A stretch of DNA of 64,000 bases, from the NCBI RefSeq assembly GCF_001968815.1, contig NZ_MIEQ01000022.1, positions 186,001 through 250,000 on the forward strand, written 5' to 3'. Below, one piece after another: positions 8,984-18,267 of this stretch. A model generated the notes under the pieces. It made no database searches and was not told the origin of the DNA. It was given only the letters and a program-made list of their open reading frames with translations. How positions within the stretch are numbered: position 1 is the stretch's first letter; each line of letters begins with the position of its first letter. The translations under genes and the position numbers were made by a program. Source of the stretch: Motiliproteus sp. MSK22-1 (GTDB taxonomy: Bacteria; Pseudomonadota; Gammaproteobacteria; Pseudomonadales; Balneatricaceae).

Positions 8984-11566
8984 TTAACCTCTTTGCTCAG
9001 AATTGGCTGAAGCTGGATTTCCTGGTGAGGGTTTTGACGGGAATGAGGATTGCACCAGAGGCTTTCTCAATACCTGCGCTAGTGCCGGAAATAGCAGAAG
9101 TGTGACCAGCGCTGATATGATCATTATGCTTGCGAGAAATACACCGACGGTAATATAGGGTACAAGGGGAGCCAGCAGCAGAGGGGTAAAACCTATCGAA
9201 ATGACCAGAGCATTGCGGCTGATGGCTCTGGCGGGTTCTTGAAATAATGCGGAAACTGTTTTCTCCAGGCTTCCGGTTTTTTGATACAGAGCACGGGCCC
9301 GTTCGAGAAAGTGGATCGCAAAATCTACTGATAACCCTAATGTTAAAGCTGATAGAACGGCGATTGGCATATCGTAATCTTTTCCAGTCCAGCCGATCAG
9401 ACCATAGATTAGCGTTATGGTGAAAGTGAGTGGCAACATTGCCAAAAGGCCGTAGATTAATGAGCGAAACAGCAGAGCCATCATTAGGAACACAATAATG
9501 AAGGCTGATAGCAGGCTGTGCAGCATGCCGCTCACCATGGCATCTTGCCATACCAGATTGATGAAGGTTTTGCCTGCCCAGTTCAGGTTCAGTCCTGATG
9601 GTAATGGGTTCGTCTCCAGGAAGCTGTCTACAAGATCAATGACCTGAGCCATATCTTGATTGTCTCCGCTACTAAGCTGTAACCAGATCAAACTGGAGCG
9701 ATAATCAGGCGTTACAAAGTGCCACAGATCCGAAGGTCGATGTGAGCTTTGGAATTGTAATAGTGTTTGTGCGACACCGTTGGCTGTGTCAGGCAGTTTA
9801 AAATCGACAGCCTCACCGCTAAGCAGCTCTCGATTAACCGTTTTTATGATATCAACCAGACTGTTGCTCTTGCCTGTTATACCGCTTTCTTGCAGATAAT
9901 CTTGCAGGTTGCTGATCCATTGCAGTACATCAAGTTGCAGAAAACGTTTTTGTTGCGCCTGCAGCTGTTCTAGCTGCTGTAGTAGACGGCTAAGTTCCGG
10001 CTGGGCTGAAGGAGGCATCTCAAACAGCGCATCATCGGCTATCGCAATGGCATCACTGATGGATGGTGCCTGTTCCAGTGCCTTTATCAGCTCGGTAGTA
10101 TCGATATTAAGGCCTTCCAGCTTTGTTATTGCTGGTTCTACAAATTGTTTGGGATCTGTTTTATCAGGCTGTGAATCCAATACCAGGTATGCGTTGTAGG
10201 TCCCTGCGTAGTGTTTATTTAATTGCTGATCGGCAATCCGTATCTCATGATCTGCTTTGAACCAGTTGATCGGATTGTCATTGATCTGAATCTGTATCAC
10301 TCCGACAGCGGCAATGCAGAGCAACAGTGAGAAGATCACAAGGATTGGTTTCGCGTGACGAGTAGATATGCCGCCCAGGGCTGCGATTACCCGATTAAAC
10401 GGGCCACCGGAATGAGCTGTTGACCGGCTGTTGCAGGTATGTTGCAACGCCAGCAATGTGTCCGGTTTCATTCGAGAGATGTAGGCAGGTACCAGAAAAA
10501 TTGTAATCAGAAATGCCAGCATGATTCCGAATCCGACAAAGGCGCCGAATATTTGTACGGGTGGGATTGGGGTTAATAACAGGGACAGAAAACCGACTGT
10601 AGACGTTATGGAGGTGAATAGCATTGGAACAAAAAGATGCTCAAGCACCTCCTTCACAGTCTGGCTTGCTTGTTTGCCTGCTTTATAGCGATCAGCAAAT
10701 TCAGAAAGGATATGTACGGAATCAACAACGGCAATTGGCATTAGAAAGATGGCGATCATCGAAGACATGATATGCACCGTAAAACCCATACCGATCAGCA
10801 GCCCCATGGTGATGATTACTGTGGCCATTGCTACTAGCATTGGAGCAACAATGAGCTGTAGGTTGCGGAAAAACCACCACATGACCGCAAAAATCATTAA
10901 ACCGGCCAAGGGAGCAGAAATGCCCATTTGGATAAACATCTCTACCCCAAATTGATCTTCTGCAATGGGTAGACCGGTAATATGATATTGATCTTCGCCG
11001 GGCAATCGAGCTATTTTCTGACGAATTTCTTCAGCAATACGATAGCTCTGATCTTTGTCGGTAATCGGTACGTAGATAGCGGCGGAGATACCGTCAGCGG
11101 ACATCAGAGTATTATCAAGGAGGGGTAATCGTTTGATTGCTTCCCTCAGGTTTTGCGCTTCAGATATTGATTTCAAGGGCTGTTGCTGAAGCCATTCAAA
11201 ACGGATACTGCCTGATTCTTCTTGTGTGATATTGTCGCTACGGCTAATGGCCATCAAATCCTGATCTATAACACCTTCAATGCTTAGAATGTCTTCAGTG
11301 AGTTGAAGTAATGCGTTTAAAGAGTCCGGTGTAGCGATTCCATTTTCGTTCAGCGCACCGACAACAATGGCGTCATGCATCGCAAATCGCTGTTTTACTC
11401 CGTTGTGGAACAGTCGAGCCTTGTTGTCTATCGGCAACATGTTCTCAGGGTCAGTATCGACCTGGATTGAAGGAATCATCGACGCCGTTGCGATCACCAA
11501 TAGGAGTACAGCGCTGTATATTCGAAGAGGGGCGCGGATGGCCCAGCGTACGATCATAGAACTCAT
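8984..11566 (-). CDS. RND/MMPL family transporter
   Basis: The 860-residue protein has the duplicated MMPL/RND architecture. An N-terminal helix (IYSAVLLLVIATASMIP) is followed by VDTDPENMLP, a periplasmic loop and a six-helix block (about 195-365) with the IAIFLMPIAVVDSVHILSEFADRY motif. A second loop of about 250 residues and a second six-helix block (about 690-840) with LTLGLSVDFAIHFLERAR complete it. The acidic intramembrane residues (VVDS, SVDF) are those used for proton relay in the family. It is the first gene of an operon with the LolA-fold and barrel genes and resembles hopanoid or lipid transporters. Confidence 0.9.
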   Translation of the reverse strand: MSSMIVRWAIRAPLRIYSAVLLLVIATASMIPSIQVDTDPENMLPIDNKARLFHNGVKQRFAMHDAIVVGALNENGIATPDSLNALLQLTEDILSIEGVIDQDLMAISRSDNITQEESGSIRFEWLQQQPLKSISEAQNLREAIKRLPLLDNTLMSADGISAAIYVPITDKDQSYRIAEEIRQKIARLPGEDQYHITGLPIAEDQFGVEMFIQMGISAPLAGLMIFAVMWWFFRNLQLIVAPMLVAMATVIITMGLLIGMGFTVHIMSSMIAIFLMPIAVVDSVHILSEFADRYKAGKQASQTVKEVLEHLFVPMLFTSITSTVGFLSLLLTPIPPVQIFGAFVGFGIMLAFLITIFLVPAYISRMKPDTLLALQHTCNSRSTAHSGGPFNRVIAALGGISTRHAKPILVIFSLLLCIAAVGVIQIQINDNPINWFKADHEIRIADQQLNKHYAGTYNAYLVLDSQPDKTDPKQFVEPAITKLEGLNIDTTELIKALEQAPSISDAIAIADDALFEMPPSAQPELSRLLQQLEQLQAQQKRFLQLDVLQWISNLQDYLQESGITGKSNSLVDIIKTVNRELLSGEAVDFKLPDTANGVAQTLLQFQSSHRPSDLWHFVTPDYRSSLIWLQLSSGDNQDMAQVIDLVDSFLETNPLPSGLNLNWAGKTFINLVWQDAMVSGMLHSLLSAFIIVFLMMALLFRSLIYGLLAMLPLTFTITLIYGLIGWTGKDYDMPIAVLSALTLGLSVDFAIHFLERARALYQKTGSLEKTVSALFQEPARAISRNALVISIGFTPLLLAPLVPYITVGVFLASIMIISALVTLLLFPALAQVLRKPLVQSSFPSKPSPGNPASANSEQRG

Positions 11567-11786
11567 AAAAGAATTACCTAAATAAGTAATATCTAATACA
11601 ATACAGGCTTGTTATCTGAACTTCAAGCAGTTGCTCTCTGCTGATTCCGACAGGACTCTAACTTTGATCATTATGAGTGGGCACAAAAAGCGATGTTCGC
11701 CTGGTATTATCGTTGAGATTAGTAAGGGTGTTTGTAAGCTTAAGTGAAGGGTTTGGATATATTCCAAGTAAGAGATTTGCTTGTCT

Positions 11787-12272
11787 TCAGGGGAGTATGG
11801 AGAGAGCTGTATAAGCATTCATGGCTTTAATATCCTGAAGGTCGACCGGGCGGCCTAGAACACTTTTATAGCGAATCAGGTTGGCCTGGCTCATCAAAGG
11901 TATTTCCAGTCCAAAGATGGTTTTATGTTGCGTGTCAGAAAAGTCTATTCTCAGTGTTTCCCATCTGCCATGGGTTGAGTTGAGTATTTTGGTGTTGTCA
12001 GCATTGCCAATTTCTACTTTACAGCCCTCGTACTTACACTGCAGGTATTCAAGGTCCCAGCCTTCTTCACAATAGTGGCCAGCGGGTTTGGATATTCGTT
12101 CCTTAACAGCCGTTGCCACTTCCTGGAATCGTTCTCCGGGCACAAAAAGGTCAATATCATTCAAGGGGCGTTTTGAACCATAGCCTATGGCAGCCAAACC
12201 ACCACAAACCTGAAAAGGTATTTGCTTGCTTTCTAGTAAGTTAACGATCCATTCGAGTGCTTTTCGGTGCAT
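11787..12272 (-). CDS. Nucleotidyltransferase-fold protein
   Basis: The 161-residue protein has a compact pol-beta-like nucleotidyltransferase pattern: QVCGGLAAIGYGSKRPLNDIDLFVPGE, with the GG, then D-I-D metal-binding pair at about residues 38-40, as in AbiEii/MNT-type enzymes. Later segments (CKVEIGNADNTKIL and LIRYKSVLGRPVDLQDIKAM) resemble the family's third acidic residue and C-terminal helix. No antitoxin-like gene is adjacent, so a toxin-antitoxin role is not supported. It is a stand-alone gene in an orphan-rich stretch. Confidence 0.65.
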   Translation of the reverse strand: MHRKALEWIVNLLESKQIPFQVCGGLAAIGYGSKRPLNDIDLFVPGERFQEVATAVKERISKPAGHYCEEGWDLEYLQCKYEGCKVEIGNADNTKILNSTHGRWETLRIDFSDTQHKTIFGLEIPLMSQANLIRYKSVLGRPVDLQDIKAMNAYTALSILP

Positions 12273-12315
12273 CAGTAGTTTCTTTCCGATCAGGATTAAT
12301 ACAGCGGCTGCACTG

Positions 12316-12687
12316 TCATGATCTTGTTAGCTCAATAAAGCCCTGAATTTTGTTAATTTCCATTCTGGCAGCGTTTTTTGTTGAGAACTTAATGGTACCG
12401 TTAGGATAGCGAAGGGAGTTGCCTGAAAGAGCGACATCGCCCTCAGTTCGCATACTGGCTTTTCGGCTAAACAATACTTTGTTCCCTTCACTTTCAAAGG
12501 ACAGTTGATTGTATCGTTCGCCAATGTTGGAGAGATCAATGTAATTGTCCCCGATATACACCGTACCGATGCTTACCGCAGTGCCATTGCTAACCAGCAT
12601 ACCTTCCCAGGGACCCTGAGCTGCATTGTCATTGTCCAGACAACCGTAAAGAAACAAGCTCAGTAGAAATATAGTGAAAGGGCGCAT
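12316..12687 (-). CDS. Small putative lipoprotein
   Basis: The 123-residue product begins MRPFTIFLLSLFLYGC, a short lipoprotein signal peptide with an LYGC lipobox, so Cys16 is probably lipidated. The mature part is a beta-rich polypeptide (GTVYIGDNYIDLSNIGERYNQLSF) with no family I recognise. It lies 43 bp downstream of nothing co-transcribed that I can identify functionally. Confidence 0.6.
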   Translation of the reverse strand: MRPFTIFLLSLFLYGCLDNDNAAQGPWEGMLVSNGTAVSIGTVYIGDNYIDLSNIGERYNQLSFESEGNKVLFSRKASMRTEGDVALSGNSLRYPNGTIKFSTKNAARMEINKIQGFIELTRS

Positions 12688-12821
12688 AAAGCCTCGCTCA
12701 TAAGTAAGATGTAAAACGTGCGGTGATGGTAAAATCGGAAGTCCAAAAAATGATATACCTCAATGAACCTCATTGAAACACAATTGCAGAGTATAAGTAA
12801 GCGGGGTGCCAGGACAGGGTT

Positions 12822-13367
12822 TCAGCGAGCACCTCTAAAGGCAATTCTGCTTGATGGTGTTGAAACGGGCGCGGCAGACTTTAGCAGAAGTGTACCTATT
12901 TCCGGGAACATTACTTTTACCTTATGAGGGTTTAAGGCGGTTACGATATCTGTAATTAGTTGATTTAAGGGGTATATGCCCTTGAGTTGAAAAAAAGCTT
13001 CCGTAATACTGTTTTTTACAGAGGAAGACCAGTTGAGAGATAATTCCCCGTCATCGCTGTTAAGCTCCAGGTAGGCCGAATGCTGCTGGTCCTGGGGATT
13101 TCCATCACGATTGGCGACCATTGTGATATTGATTCTGAAGCGGGTTTTACTGAATTCAACCAGCTGAAATAAAAAACGAAGTTCCCATTGCTCGTGATCG
13201 TCTGCGACAATCCACTGATACTCAAGACGATCTTTTAGGGCACGTACGAGCGGGGAGGGGCGTAGTGACGAATTCGACTTCAAGGTGTCTATAACCCTGG
13301 CTTCTAAGTCATCGTTTTCCGTAACTTTGCTTTCCAAGTACCTGTTTTCCATAGCTCTGTTTTCCAT
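12822..13367 (-). CDS. Hypothetical protein with a repeated N-terminus
   Basis: The 181-residue protein has no signal peptide or hydrophobic segment and no family I recognise. GGAGA lies seven bases before the first ATG. The first 22 residues repeat a short unit (MENRAMENRYLESKVTEND), reflecting a duplicated ATGGAAAACAG at the DNA level. The centre (YQWIVADDHEQWELRFLFQLVE) looks beta-rich and soluble. It forms a pair with the small gene upstream at 13430-13648. Confidence 0.55.
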   Translation of the reverse strand: MENRAMENRYLESKVTENDDLEARVIDTLKSNSSLRPSPLVRALKDRLEYQWIVADDHEQWELRFLFQLVEFSKTRFRINITMVANRDGNPQDQQHSAYLELNSDDGELSLNWSSSVKNSITEAFFQLKGIYPLNQLITDIVTALNPHKVKVMFPEIGTLLLKSAAPVSTPSSRIAFRGAR

Positions 13368-13429
13368 AACAACGTCTCCAAATATCTTGCCAAAGAGGTC
13401 TTCTTCTCAGTTGAGGTGTTACGGGGGGG

Positions 13430-13648
13430 CTAACGAACTTTGGACACCGTAACCCCTAGGGTTGTTTGCCAAAGGACGTTTGCTGCGGCTTCAGGAATAT
13501 GGCCAAAACCGTTAGATTCCAAGGCGAGATATTCGTTCTTTGGTAACGTACCGGTTGGTGCGATTTGAGTATAAAACTGATTAAAGTCCAGACCCTCTGA
13601 ATAGGCGTCAATGACTTTTCTCTGCAGTGATTTCAATGGGGTATCCAT
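13430..13648 (-). CDS. Small hypothetical protein
   Basis: The 72-residue protein (MDTPLKSLQRKVIDAYSEGL at the start) has no recognisable domain. A GAGGGTGG stretch precedes the ATG. It lies 62 bp upstream of the 181-residue hypothetical gene and is probably co-transcribed with it. Confidence 0.5.
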   Translation of the reverse strand: MDTPLKSLQRKVIDAYSEGLDFNQFYTQIAPTGTLPKNEYLALESNGFGHIPEAAANVLWQTTLGVTVSKVR

Positions 13649-13757
13649 ACCACCCTCTACCTTTACATTAATTCTACTGCTCTATATCTGAGCTACTAGA
13701 TTCGACTTTATCAGTCCTTTTTCTAGCTGTCTAGACCACTGATACGATTCATGATCT

Positions 13758-13802
13758 AAGTCATTTATTCATTTTTGCTCCATAAAAATCAATAAATGAC
13801 TT
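13758..13802. repeat. Long AT-rich inverted repeat (19-bp arms)
   Basis: The left arm 13758-13776 (AAGTCATTTATTCATTTTT) and right arm 13784-13802 pair at 18 of 19 positions, with a 7-base loop. It lies 67 bp beyond the stop of the multiheme cytochrome gene on the minus strand and about 110 bp upstream of the 72-residue gene. It could be a transcript end structure or an operator; it lacks a conventional T tract outside the stem. Confidence 0.65.
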
Positions 13803-13868
13803 CTGCTGCGGTATTTCGGTTCTGTTTGGGCCGGTTTTTCAGGTCGCTTTTTACAGCTTAAAATCGAT

Positions 13869-16844
13869 TTATTGTTTTGGCTGGTGGGCAACAAGCTTAA
13901 CTGCCGAGGATTCAATACGCTTTGTAATCGCAGTCATTTCCACAATGGGAGCATAAGGAATATTCTCATCGGGAAAAGCTGCCCGTACTTTATCGGTCAG
14001 ACCTTTGGAGAATGCTTTGAACAGTAATCGAACTTTGACATCCAGCGGGTAGATCAAATTATCGGGTAAGAGATAACGTTCGTCTCGGCTGCCATCTGCC
14101 GGGATACGGGTGTCTTTGAGCATCTTTTCGTAACGCCAAAAACTCAATCCCACTTTATTACCGTGTCGATCACCACTGACCTTATGGAATTTCCGAGCGT
14201 TTTTGGGCACCCGGTTATCTGGGTCAAGGTGCCCACTGGTAAAAACGGTCTGCTGATTTTTGTCGGTTACCGTAACTTCCAGCCATAGTTGACGCCGTGC
14301 GCCTCCGGGAAGTTTATGACCGCCATTTACGTTACTGACGGTGACAACCAGCTGATTATTTTCAATCTTAGTCTCCAGTTTGGCCGCCGACTTCAGTAAG
14401 GCTTCACTGAGCCCCTTATGTTCTTCACTGCGCAAGCCTACTAGAGAATTGTTTGCTCCGACAAAATGGTGCGTACGTACATTTTCCTTTATGGACCCAC
14501 CGGTTGTTGAACGTCCGGGGATAGGGTCGCCGATGCGTTCAATGTCCGCATGCATATGGCAGTCAATACAGCTCTTATGCTGCTCGGGGTTTTGGGGATT
14601 GTTAAATGATGATGCGAGCCATTCACCATAGTTGTCATTGACTTCAGCTCCAGGGCCAGAAGTAAACTCGTTATGACAGGTCGCACAATAGAGAGAATCC
14701 TGGTAGAGCTCCGGATTGCTATAAGTAGCTTTGTGAGCTGCTGGCTTGGCATTGATCATTCGATTTGCCAGCCATTCCGTGAGCATATTGTTGCTACCTT
14801 CGAACAGATAGTCAGACCTTGTTTCAATGTTTACCGTTAAATCGGCGTTACCGCCAGCGTTCTCAGCATTGACGATACGGTGGCAAAAAAGGCACCCGGT
14901 TCCTGCTTCAACAACGGGGCGTCCTTGTGACAATGCTGTTTTTAAGCTTGCTCCGTCTTTTTCATGCATATTGGCCATGGCAGACTGGGGCATTGCTTCA
15001 CCGCTCAGAAGGGCCTGGGGCATATGGCAACCCCTGCAAAGATTACGGAACTCTTCTCCTTCCTGCTGCGCGGCATAGTTTTCCTGAAAGCGGTAGTAGG
15101 GGTGGTCCATCAGCGTTCCATGGTTTGAATTTGCCCATTGATCGAAGATAGCTGGATGGCATTCTGCACAGGATGCAGAGTTAAGCCATTCTGATTTATG
15201 GGCTGTTTTGCCATTACCTTCCAATCTTAACCAGGTTGAAAGAAAGGGGAGGTTTTCAGCAGCGGTAATGTAGCTCATTAGAGCTTGCATCCGCTCCTGA
15301 AGTGGAAGCGACAACAGTTGGGGATTAATGGGGTCAAGTTCCTGGTTGCCATCATCGGCTCCCATGCCTCCCTGAGTTTTCTGAATAACATCGGCCAGTG
15401 CGCTTTCAGGGGCTCCGGCAAACATTTTGATAATATCTCTGTGACCAGTTACGGCGTCTTCGAACTTATTTTTCCCTGTGCGGCCATCAGCCATAAGGAA
15501 ACGATTGGTGAAGTTAAATCCATCCAGATGGCAGCTGTTACAGCTCATCCAGAAATCTCCGGCCATGGGGCCGTCAGCAAACTTATCGCTGTTGCCGTTG
15601 TTAAACAGTTGAACCCCCAGACGTTGCTGCGGGCTCAGAGGGTCGTTCTTAACCGTCTTATAAAAGGGGTGGTTTTTTACTGTTGCGCGGGCAAAGGTGC
15701 TGTTTCCACCGTTATCAATTTTGGTGATATCCTGACTGACAGCATTCTGAACATAGATGTCGTCGTTGATGACAACCAGCCCCTTGGGATTATCTCCGGG
15801 AAGGTGGCGGAGGATTTGAGTAACCTGAGCCCCTCCTTTGGATTTTTTACCCTTTCGTCGTTTGCTACGTTTCTTTTTGTCGCCGCTGGATCGACGTGAG
15901 AGGTCAACCACCATCAGGTCTTCGCTACCAGCAAGAGTAACGTACAGGCGCTTGCCGTTGGCAGAGAATTCCGCATCGTGAGGGTTACTGACAATGCGGG
16001 TATGATTAGCATTATCGACAATATTTATCTGACGGAATAATTCTTTGCGCAGGTCTGTTTTTTCTGCCTCTGCTCCGGGGGTCAGATCAACAACTGAGAC
16101 TGCAGGAAAAATTGTTGATTGAAACTGGAACGGATGGTCCAGATTCCATAGCAAGTGAGGTAGCCAGGCTTCTGAACCATCCGGGCTAATTGCAATATCG
16201 TCCAGCAGGCGAGGGACTCCCTGAGAGGAAAATTCATCCTCTTTCTGGGTGGATTTCAGTTCGATAGTTCGAGTCAGCCGGGGGGGAGTGGCGCTGATAT
16301 CGTAAATCGACAGTTCACCGGTCAGAGCATGGGTTACCAACAACCTGTTGTCATCGGTCAAGGCGAGGCCGCGAGGGGTCTCTGCTGTTTGCAGCTGGTG
16401 TTGGATCTTGCCCTTATGATCAAAGCCTATTAACTGTCCGTCCTCGAAGATGGTGGCCCAAAAGAGAGAGTGTTTACCATCGTAGGCGATCGCGAAGGGA
16501 CGACGACCTGTTGCCACCTGTGCACGGATTTCAAGGGTTTGTGCATCCAGTAAAAAGATTGTTTTTGACAGGTAATCAGAGGCGGCGAGTACTTTTCCAT
16601 CATCACTCACTGCCAGACGGCGGATATCTTTTCCGAGTTGGACTTCAATCTGATCCTCTATCTCGGAGAGGTTGGTGCGCGTCAGGCTACCGGCATCAAA
16701 GTTGGCGGTGTAGAGAACATTACCATCACTAGAAGCCTGGATTGATCCGCTGCTGGTTGCAGCAAGACTGCTTTGGTTTACCCACAAAGAGAGAATCAGC
16801 AGGGCCAGCAGACTAAAGAAAATGGGAATTCGGGTAATGATCAT
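13869..16844 (-). CDS. YncE-like propeller fused to a six-heme cytochrome c
   Basis: The start at 16844 is preferred because it gives a Sec signal peptide (RIPIFFSLLALLILSLWVNQSSLAA) and lies 10 bp after the upstream stop; a longer frame to 16934 overlaps that gene. The product is about 991 residues. Residues about 30-390 are a YncE/surface-antigen-like beta-propeller (SDDGKVLAASDYLSKTIFLLDAQTLE). A lone CNSCH at 435 sits in a MauG/CCP-like segment (LGVQLFNNGNS). Five more sites follow: CAECH 559, CRGCH 603, CLFCH 651, CATCH 720, CIDCH 759, a cytochrome c-552/4-type block. The C-terminus is beta-rich. It is probably a periplasmic electron carrier or oxidoreductase; the substrate is unknown. 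Confidence 0.85.
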   Translation of the reverse strand: MIITRIPIFFSLLALLILSLWVNQSSLAATSSGSIQASSDGNVLYTANFDAGSLTRTNLSEIEDQIEVQLGKDIRRLAVSDDGKVLAASDYLSKTIFLLDAQTLEIRAQVATGRRPFAIAYDGKHSLFWATIFEDGQLIGFDHKGKIQHQLQTAETPRGLALTDDNRLLVTHALTGELSIYDISATPPRLTRTIELKSTQKEDEFSSQGVPRLLDDIAISPDGSEAWLPHLLWNLDHPFQFQSTIFPAVSVVDLTPGAEAEKTDLRKELFRQINIVDNANHTRIVSNPHDAEFSANGKRLYVTLAGSEDLMVVDLSRRSSGDKKKRSKRRKGKKSKGGAQVTQILRHLPGDNPKGLVVINDDIYVQNAVSQDITKIDNGGNSTFARATVKNHPFYKTVKNDPLSPQQRLGVQLFNNGNSDKFADGPMAGDFWMSCNSCHLDGFNFTNRFLMADGRTGKNKFEDAVTGHRDIIKMFAGAPESALADVIQKTQGGMGADDGNQELDPINPQLLSLPLQERMQALMSYITAAENLPFLSTWLRLEGNGKTAHKSEWLNSASCAECHPAIFDQWANSNHGTLMDHPYYRFQENYAAQQEGEEFRNLCRGCHMPQALLSGEAMPQSAMANMHEKDGASLKTALSQGRPVVEAGTGCLFCHRIVNAENAGGNADLTVNIETRSDYLFEGSNNMLTEWLANRMINAKPAAHKATYSNPELYQDSLYCATCHNEFTSGPGAEVNDNYGEWLASSFNNPQNPEQHKSCIDCHMHADIERIGDPIPGRSTTGGSIKENVRTHHFVGANNSLVGLRSEEHKGLSEALLKSAAKLETKIENNQLVVTVSNVNGGHKLPGGARRQLWLEVTVTDKNQQTVFTSGHLDPDNRVPKNARKFHKVSGDRHGNKVGLSFWRYEKMLKDTRIPADGSRDERYLLPDNLIYPLDVKVRLLFKAFSKGLTDKVRAAFPDENIPYAPIVEMTAITKRIESSAVKLVAHQPKQ

Positions 16845-16854
16845 TGGCAATACA

Positions 16855-17361
16855 TCAGCGATTAAGAAACAGGCGGCAGAGGAGTCTGTAAGGAAGGCCG
16901 TATAAAGGGCGTAATACAGACCAGCGGGCAGCATGGCGCATTAATAAGAGCCCGAGGGGAAGAGCGGTAATCAAGTGTGTATAGTGGTTAACCCAACCGA
17001 TAAATTCCCCGCGATTACCAACCAGTAGCAGAAAGAAACCACTGACTGTGCTGAGCAGTAACAGTAGATCGAGTAACTGACCGGTAACTTTCAGTAGAGG
17101 TTTATTGCTATTGCGGAGAAGGCGTCGATGGCTGAACCAGAATGGCACAACATACACCGGGAACAGAATCAGGCCCGAAAAACAGTGAAGAAACAGTAAA
17201 ACCCGAGCGGCAAACCAAGGTAGATCAAAACCGCTCCACAGTGGTAAACCACTGGCTAACAGAACGTACAGACAGACTTCTGCTGCACGGTTTCTATAAG
17301 CGAGTTGGCGCCAGTAGTTACCGAGAGATTGTGGTAGCGCATTAAGTGAACTGACTGACAT
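16855..17361 (-). CDS. Cytochrome b561-like membrane protein
   Basis: The 168-residue protein has four hydrophobic segments (AAEVCLYVLLASGLPLW, VLLFLHCFSGLILFPVYVV, LLLLLSTVSGFFLLLVG, LITALPLGLLLMRHAA). Candidate heme-b histidines lie in LFLHCFSG, VNHYTHL and LMRHAARW. It ends 10 bp before the multiheme cytochrome start, so the two form an operon. The most likely role is quinone-side electron transfer to or from the periplasmic multiheme partner. The family assignment is by topology and His placement. Confidence 0.7.
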   Translation of the reverse strand: MSVSSLNALPQSLGNYWRQLAYRNRAAEVCLYVLLASGLPLWSGFDLPWFAARVLLFLHCFSGLILFPVYVVPFWFSHRRLLRNSNKPLLKVTGQLLDLLLLLSTVSGFFLLLVGNRGEFIGWVNHYTHLITALPLGLLLMRHAARWSVLRPLYGLPYRLLCRLFLNR

Positions 17362-17389
17362 AGTTTACAGGTGTGTGCACAGGCAACAG

Positions 17390-17410
17390 TATAATAAGAA
17401 TGGTTATTAT
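17390..17410. promoter_or_regulatory. Fur-box-like inverted repeat
   Basis: ATAATAA-N6-TTATTAT forms a perfect inverted repeat. Aligned to the 19-bp Fur consensus (GATAATGATAATCATTATC) the best register matches at about 13 positions. It sits 29 bp upstream of the cytochrome b start, where it would overlap the promoter. The rest of the 17362-17719 gap holds no gene I can support. Confidence 0.5.
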
Positions 17411-17719
17411 TTATATTTGCAATACAAAAGTCCAGAACAAACTCGGATGACTATTGGTCGTCGCTAGACATAGATCAAAAATCTGAGTAATTGAGCGTAG
17501 TTTCAGATAATAAGTACTGTACTTATCATCTTAAACCCAGCGAGGTGATCGGGGGAAAGGTGAGTAGATATCCAAAATGAAATCCTTGTGAGCCCCGGTG
17601 TATATGTAAAAGTGTTTTTGATTCAGTGATTATCAATATGTCAGTTGTTCAACATTGAATTTTTTATATGGGTAAGCGAGCCGCTTTAGATTTGATATGA
17701 ATAAACTGAAGGTTGGCAG

Positions 17720-18202
17720 CTATGGGATTTTTTGATCATATAGCGCGGAACAAAGCAGAGCGTTCATTGTTCTCAAGCGACGACTGATTTCCCGGGCGAT
17801 ATTCATAATAATCAGGATAAACAGTTGTTGATGGCTTTCATAAAGCTGTTGCAAATCAAAATGAGAGAGTGACCGCACGGTCACTTTTTCCAGGGCTCTG
17901 ATTGATGCAGAGCGATTTTGTATATCAATCAGAGTCATTTCTCCAATACTTTCGCCCTGTTTCCTGACTGCCAGGCAGGTAAGCTCTCCGTTGGCAGACT
18001 CGCTGAGTATTTCTACTGAACCAGACAGGATCAGGAACAACCGGTCTCCCGGATCTCCCTGGTGGCAAAGATACTCACCGGTAGCAAAGTGCTCTGTTTT
18101 CAGCAATGATTCAATGACTGGCAGTTCATCGTCGCTTACACCACCAAACAGTGCATAAGACTGCAGAGGTTGATAGCGAGGGGATTGAGCTTCTTTTGTC
18201 AC
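17720..18202 (-). CDS. Stand-alone cyclic-nucleotide-binding domain protein
   Basis: The 160-residue protein starts at a GTG preceded by GGGGCGAAAA. It is one CNB domain: CHQGDPGDRLFLILSGSVEIL, GESIGEMTLIDIQNRSASIRALEKVTV, which contains the phosphate-binding cassette in a modified form (SIGEMTLI...RSASIRA). The C-terminal helix (LFILIIMNIAREISRRLRTMNALL) resembles the Crp dimerisation helix, but there is no helix-turn-helix. It probably acts as a cyclic-nucleotide-responsive or protein-interaction module. Confidence 0.8.
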   Translation of the reverse strand: MTKEAQSPRYQPLQSYALFGGVSDDELPVIESLLKTEHFATGEYLCHQGDPGDRLFLILSGSVEILSESANGELTCLAVRKQGESIGEMTLIDIQNRSASIRALEKVTVRSLSHFDLQQLYESHQQLFILIIMNIAREISRRLRTMNALLCSALYDQKIP

Positions 18203-18267
18203 TGGTTTTCGCCCCTGTAAGACCGATACCTATAAGTATGCATCTGATCGGGTGATTTTTCAGCGGA

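Noticed and set aside
11612-11818. 68-codon minus-strand frame between the nucleotidyltransferase gene and the RND transporter
   Set aside because: It overlaps the nucleotidyltransferase gene, has no ribosome site and no recognisable sequence; it is probably noise.
11787-12272. Toxin-antitoxin system
   Set aside because: The nucleotidyltransferase-like gene has no adjacent antitoxin candidate.
17640-17720. FNR-like sequence near TGATTATCAATA
   Set aside because: The half-sites do not match TTGATNNNNATCAA at the correct spacing.
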